From contig JXTC01000444.1 in NCBI GenBank assembly GCA_002914845.1, forward strand, positions 45,623 through 109,622: a DNA stretch of 64,000 bases, in the 5' to 3' direction. Every line of letters starts with the position of its first letter. Position 1 is the stretch's first letter. Below the pieces are notes generated by a model that had not been told where the DNA came from, ran no database searches, and saw only the letters and a program-made list of their open reading frames with translations. Position numbers and translations under genes: made by a program. The DNA is from Trema orientale. Taxonomy: Eukaryota > Streptophyta > Magnoliopsida > Rosales > Cannabaceae. Below are positions 61,501-64,000 of the stretch, piece by piece.

Positions 61501-62324
61501 ATATAGGAAGAAGAATATCTTGTTCGCTTTGCATATTGCATGTCTGTGACTGAAAGGATAAGAACGGCATCATCTTTATACCATAAATGACCTTGCTATT
61601 TCAATCTAATATTAATTTTTTCCTACTATTAAGAAATCCTTCCTATTTCGGCATTATTATACAATGGATAGCAAAATCCCAATTTCTCCACTCTACTTTG
61701 CATACGTCTCCTATCTATGGGAAACCTAAAAGGCTATTGATTTTATTTGCTTTCGTTTTCATGCTATTTCTTTTCCCCGGTAACAACGGTGGTTGTTCCA
61801 CATTTTGGAAAGTTATAAGAGTTTTCAAGAGAAAATAGGGAAAAAGAGAAAGCGGGTGTCGTATTTATTTATTATTTTTTTTAAGCTTTCATTCAACACA
61901 AATACTATAGAGCAGTGAGAAAGGAAATAAACAAAATATAGAAGGGTCAATTCGATGACCACCAAAAGTACAGAATATTAACAATTAACAGAAAAGAAGA
62001 ATTTTATTCAGAGCAACAAAAAAGAAAAAAAAAAAACGAAAGTGAGGTGGTTTAACTAAGAAGAAACTTCTTTGATATTTTTCTCCCTTGAGACTAATAT
62101 TAGGTGGAGTAAAGTTTATAATAAATATTGTAGTCTTTAGTTTTTAATCAATAAAGTCAGTTAGAATCTACTTCTACTTGTAGGATGGATTTTGGCCCTC
62201 TTACACTAGAATTTGCCCTTTATAAGGGATAAGATAAACAGGTTGATGTATATTTCCCTCACAAGAAGGGGTCGGAACATATCTTCTATCTAACTGCCCT
62301 TGTATTATACTGATTGTATTGTTT
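58558..62324. other. Gene-poor stretch
   Basis: No coding sequence is supported. The minus frame at 59813-60034 is open and less AT-rich than its surroundings but has no domain I recognise. An unresolved base lies at 60908. T-, A- and CT-rich runs occur near 58700, 60430, 61330 and 62025. Confidence 0.35.
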
Positions 62325-62785
62325 TATTCTTAAACTTTCGACTTACACAATAATAGTCCTTAAATTATGTAATTATTACAGAAATGACCCATTTATCACA
62401 AACTATTAACTTTTTAACAGAAAATAGTCATGAACAAAGCATATTTTGGAATTATTTATTTTTATGAGTCAGAATCTTATTCTCAGCTATTAAAAATTTA
62501 ATAGTTTGTGAAAAAAATAGCGATTATTGTAATAATTACATAAGTCTTGTTAATCTAATGTATAAGTTAAAAATTTAAAGTCTTATTCTTAACCAGTACA
62601 ATTACCTAATTGTATGCTTTGTTATTACTTATTTCTATTAAATATTTAACAGTTTGTGACAAAAAAAAAATCATTATTGTAATAATTATATTATTCAGGA
62701 GTCATTATTGTGTAAGTTGAAAATTCATGGACTATAAAATAATACAACATATATAATTCGAGGGCTATTAATGTTATTATCCCAT
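62325..62785. mobile_element. Foldback-like element, AATAATTTGTGA family (copy 2)
   Basis: CTTACACAATAATAGTCC, then TGTAATTATTACAG and ATCACAAACTATTAA on the left are mirrored on the right by TTAACAGTTTGTGACA, TGTAATAATTATAT and TTATTGTGTAAG. The arm units recur once more in the middle. It is related to 16290-16750. No protein is encoded. Confidence 0.6.
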
Positions 62786-63519
62786 CATTTTTTGATACAT
62801 CTTGAAGCTAGAGTTACAAAATATGAAACTTACCACTCTGCCTAAAAATTTTAAATTTTAAGTTAATTTGTCGAAATTCAAAAAAGTAATAGGCTTTGCT
62901 TAGGAATAACTAACGATATTGTCACTCAGAAGAAAAAGCTTTACTTAGGAATACTAAGAAAATTAATGTCTTGCATCAGAAAATTATAGGTTTTTTTAAT
63001 TTTTTTCAGAGTACGAAACATAATGCAGAATGTTGAAGGATTAGAAGTTTTTTTCTTTACACTAATCAAAAAGATCTACGTGGGCTTGAAATTTATGGGC
63101 AAACTATAGCAAATTATCAAATGCAAACAGATTGATTTATCAGAATATCTTGCAAGGGATTTATGCTTCAGATTAAAATTCTGACATTTACATCAAGAAA
63201 TTTACATTGTGCATCGAAAAACGTTAACGTAATGGGCATTGTTAAGAACGATAAGGCTAGAAGCTTCTTAAATGGACTGATATGCAATTTCGATGAACAA
63301 GTAACAATAGATATAGAGCAAACGAGAAGAAAAGAAAGTAGACTTGATAAACTACAATGAATTTAAACGAAAGTACTCAAATAGAAACGACAACAGCAAT
63401 TGAAAAAGACAATGAAAATAAAAACGACAAAAATTGGACAAAAACAAAAACTGTAAAACAATCGGGAAAAAAAATAAAAAAAACCCACAATATACTATAA
63501 AAGGGAAAAAGAAAAAGAT
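62786..63519. other. Intergenic DNA without a recognised gene
   Basis: No supported gene or repeat. The short frames near 63163-63679 are AT- or A-rich. Confidence 0.35.
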
Positions 63520-63889
63520 GACACAGATCCTGCTTGTTTCACCCTTTTCATTCCATTCAGATAGAAAACCCATTGGAATTGGTGTTTGTTTCAGCAGTTC
63601 CAGTTTTTTCATTCTAATGGTCTTTTGGAATGAGTGTTTGTTTCAACAATTCATTTTTTTCATTCAAATGGTCTATTAGTCACATCAACTATTGGAATGA
63701 GTTTTTTGTGTCTTCCAATGCGAATAGAACTTAAGAGGTGTTTTTGAATGGTCCATTCTAATATCTCTCATTCTAATTACCACTCGTTTCACTTTATTTC
63801 ACTTCAAATGTCTCTCATTCCAATTATAACACATTCTACAATTTCCATTTAAATAGACTCATTCGAATTCAGCGAACCAAATAGAGCCA
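63520..63889. mobile_element. GGAATG-rich MITE (copy 2)
   Basis: It is collinear with 45831-46191: CATTCCATT, GTGTTTGTTTCA, ATGGTCTTTTGGAATGAGTG, TAGTCACATCAACTATT, GAGGTGTTTTTGAATGGTCC and CCAATTATAAC occur in the same order. The right end (inverted GTGGCTCTATTTGGTTCGC) is preserved. The left end has decayed. Confidence 0.75.
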
Positions 63890-63931
63890 CAAACTTTCAA
63901 ACAATAACTAAAACCAAAAAAAATAGAGCGC

Positions 63932-64000
63932 GTCTACAGTAGGGGCACCCCTACGTAGGGCCCTGTCTATTCATCGTTGGATGAGAATCTGTATATAAAT
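63932..64000. mobile_element. CTACGTAGGG-family MITE, cut by the window edge
   Basis: The sequence CCCCTACGTAGGG, then TGTCTATTCATCGTTGGATG and AGAATCTGTATATAAAT, matches the element at 9681-9830. Its other half lies beyond the window. Confidence 0.7.

Overview
The window is nuclear DNA of a flowering plant, most likely a dicot. It is AT-rich and has few genes. It holds an intron-split gibberellin 2-oxidase, a VQ-motif protein, plant-type cationic amino acid transporters, a Ty1-copia element primed by initiator Met-tRNA, L1-type LINE ends, a tRNA-like SINE, and many small inverted-repeat elements. I cannot name the species. All identifications come from reading the sequence and from family knowledge; no search was run.

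Layout. 1-2291: the 5' end of a copia retrotransposon on the minus strand (partial gag, long leader, primer binding site, 495-bp LTR), inserted next to a decayed RNase H-like fragment. 2292-3622: RNase H-like relics of LINEs. 5786-7510 and 20285-22024: two intronless CAT5-like transporter genes in tandem, same strand. Between them lie a TPLATE pseudogene fragment (about 8930-9130), several transposable elements, and two tandem copies of the transporter intergenic block. The second block begins with an orphan transporter 3' flank at about 15655, so a third, middle transporter gene seems to have been lost. 23869-24324: a 5'-truncated LINE with a 12-bp target duplication. 25-49 kb: no convincing protein gene, but many MITEs, a SINE, foldback elements and one sequencing gap. 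49294-51345: a three-exon gibberellin 2-oxidase with a hAT-type MITE in intron 2. 54971-55312 (minus): a small VQ protein with a cluster of W-box cores upstream. 55.7-64 kb: repeats and unassigned AT-rich DNA.

Function. The intact genes do not form a pathway. The transporters would move basic or other amino acids across a membrane, GA2ox would inactivate gibberellins, and the VQ protein would bind WRKY transcription factors. W-box motifs upstream of the VQ gene and of the second transporter hint at stress-responsive WRKY control. The most unusual content is structural: the tandem transporter array with a missing member, a first copy that has lost conserved glycines, and several long-arm foldback elements whose arms are built from short tandem subrepeats.
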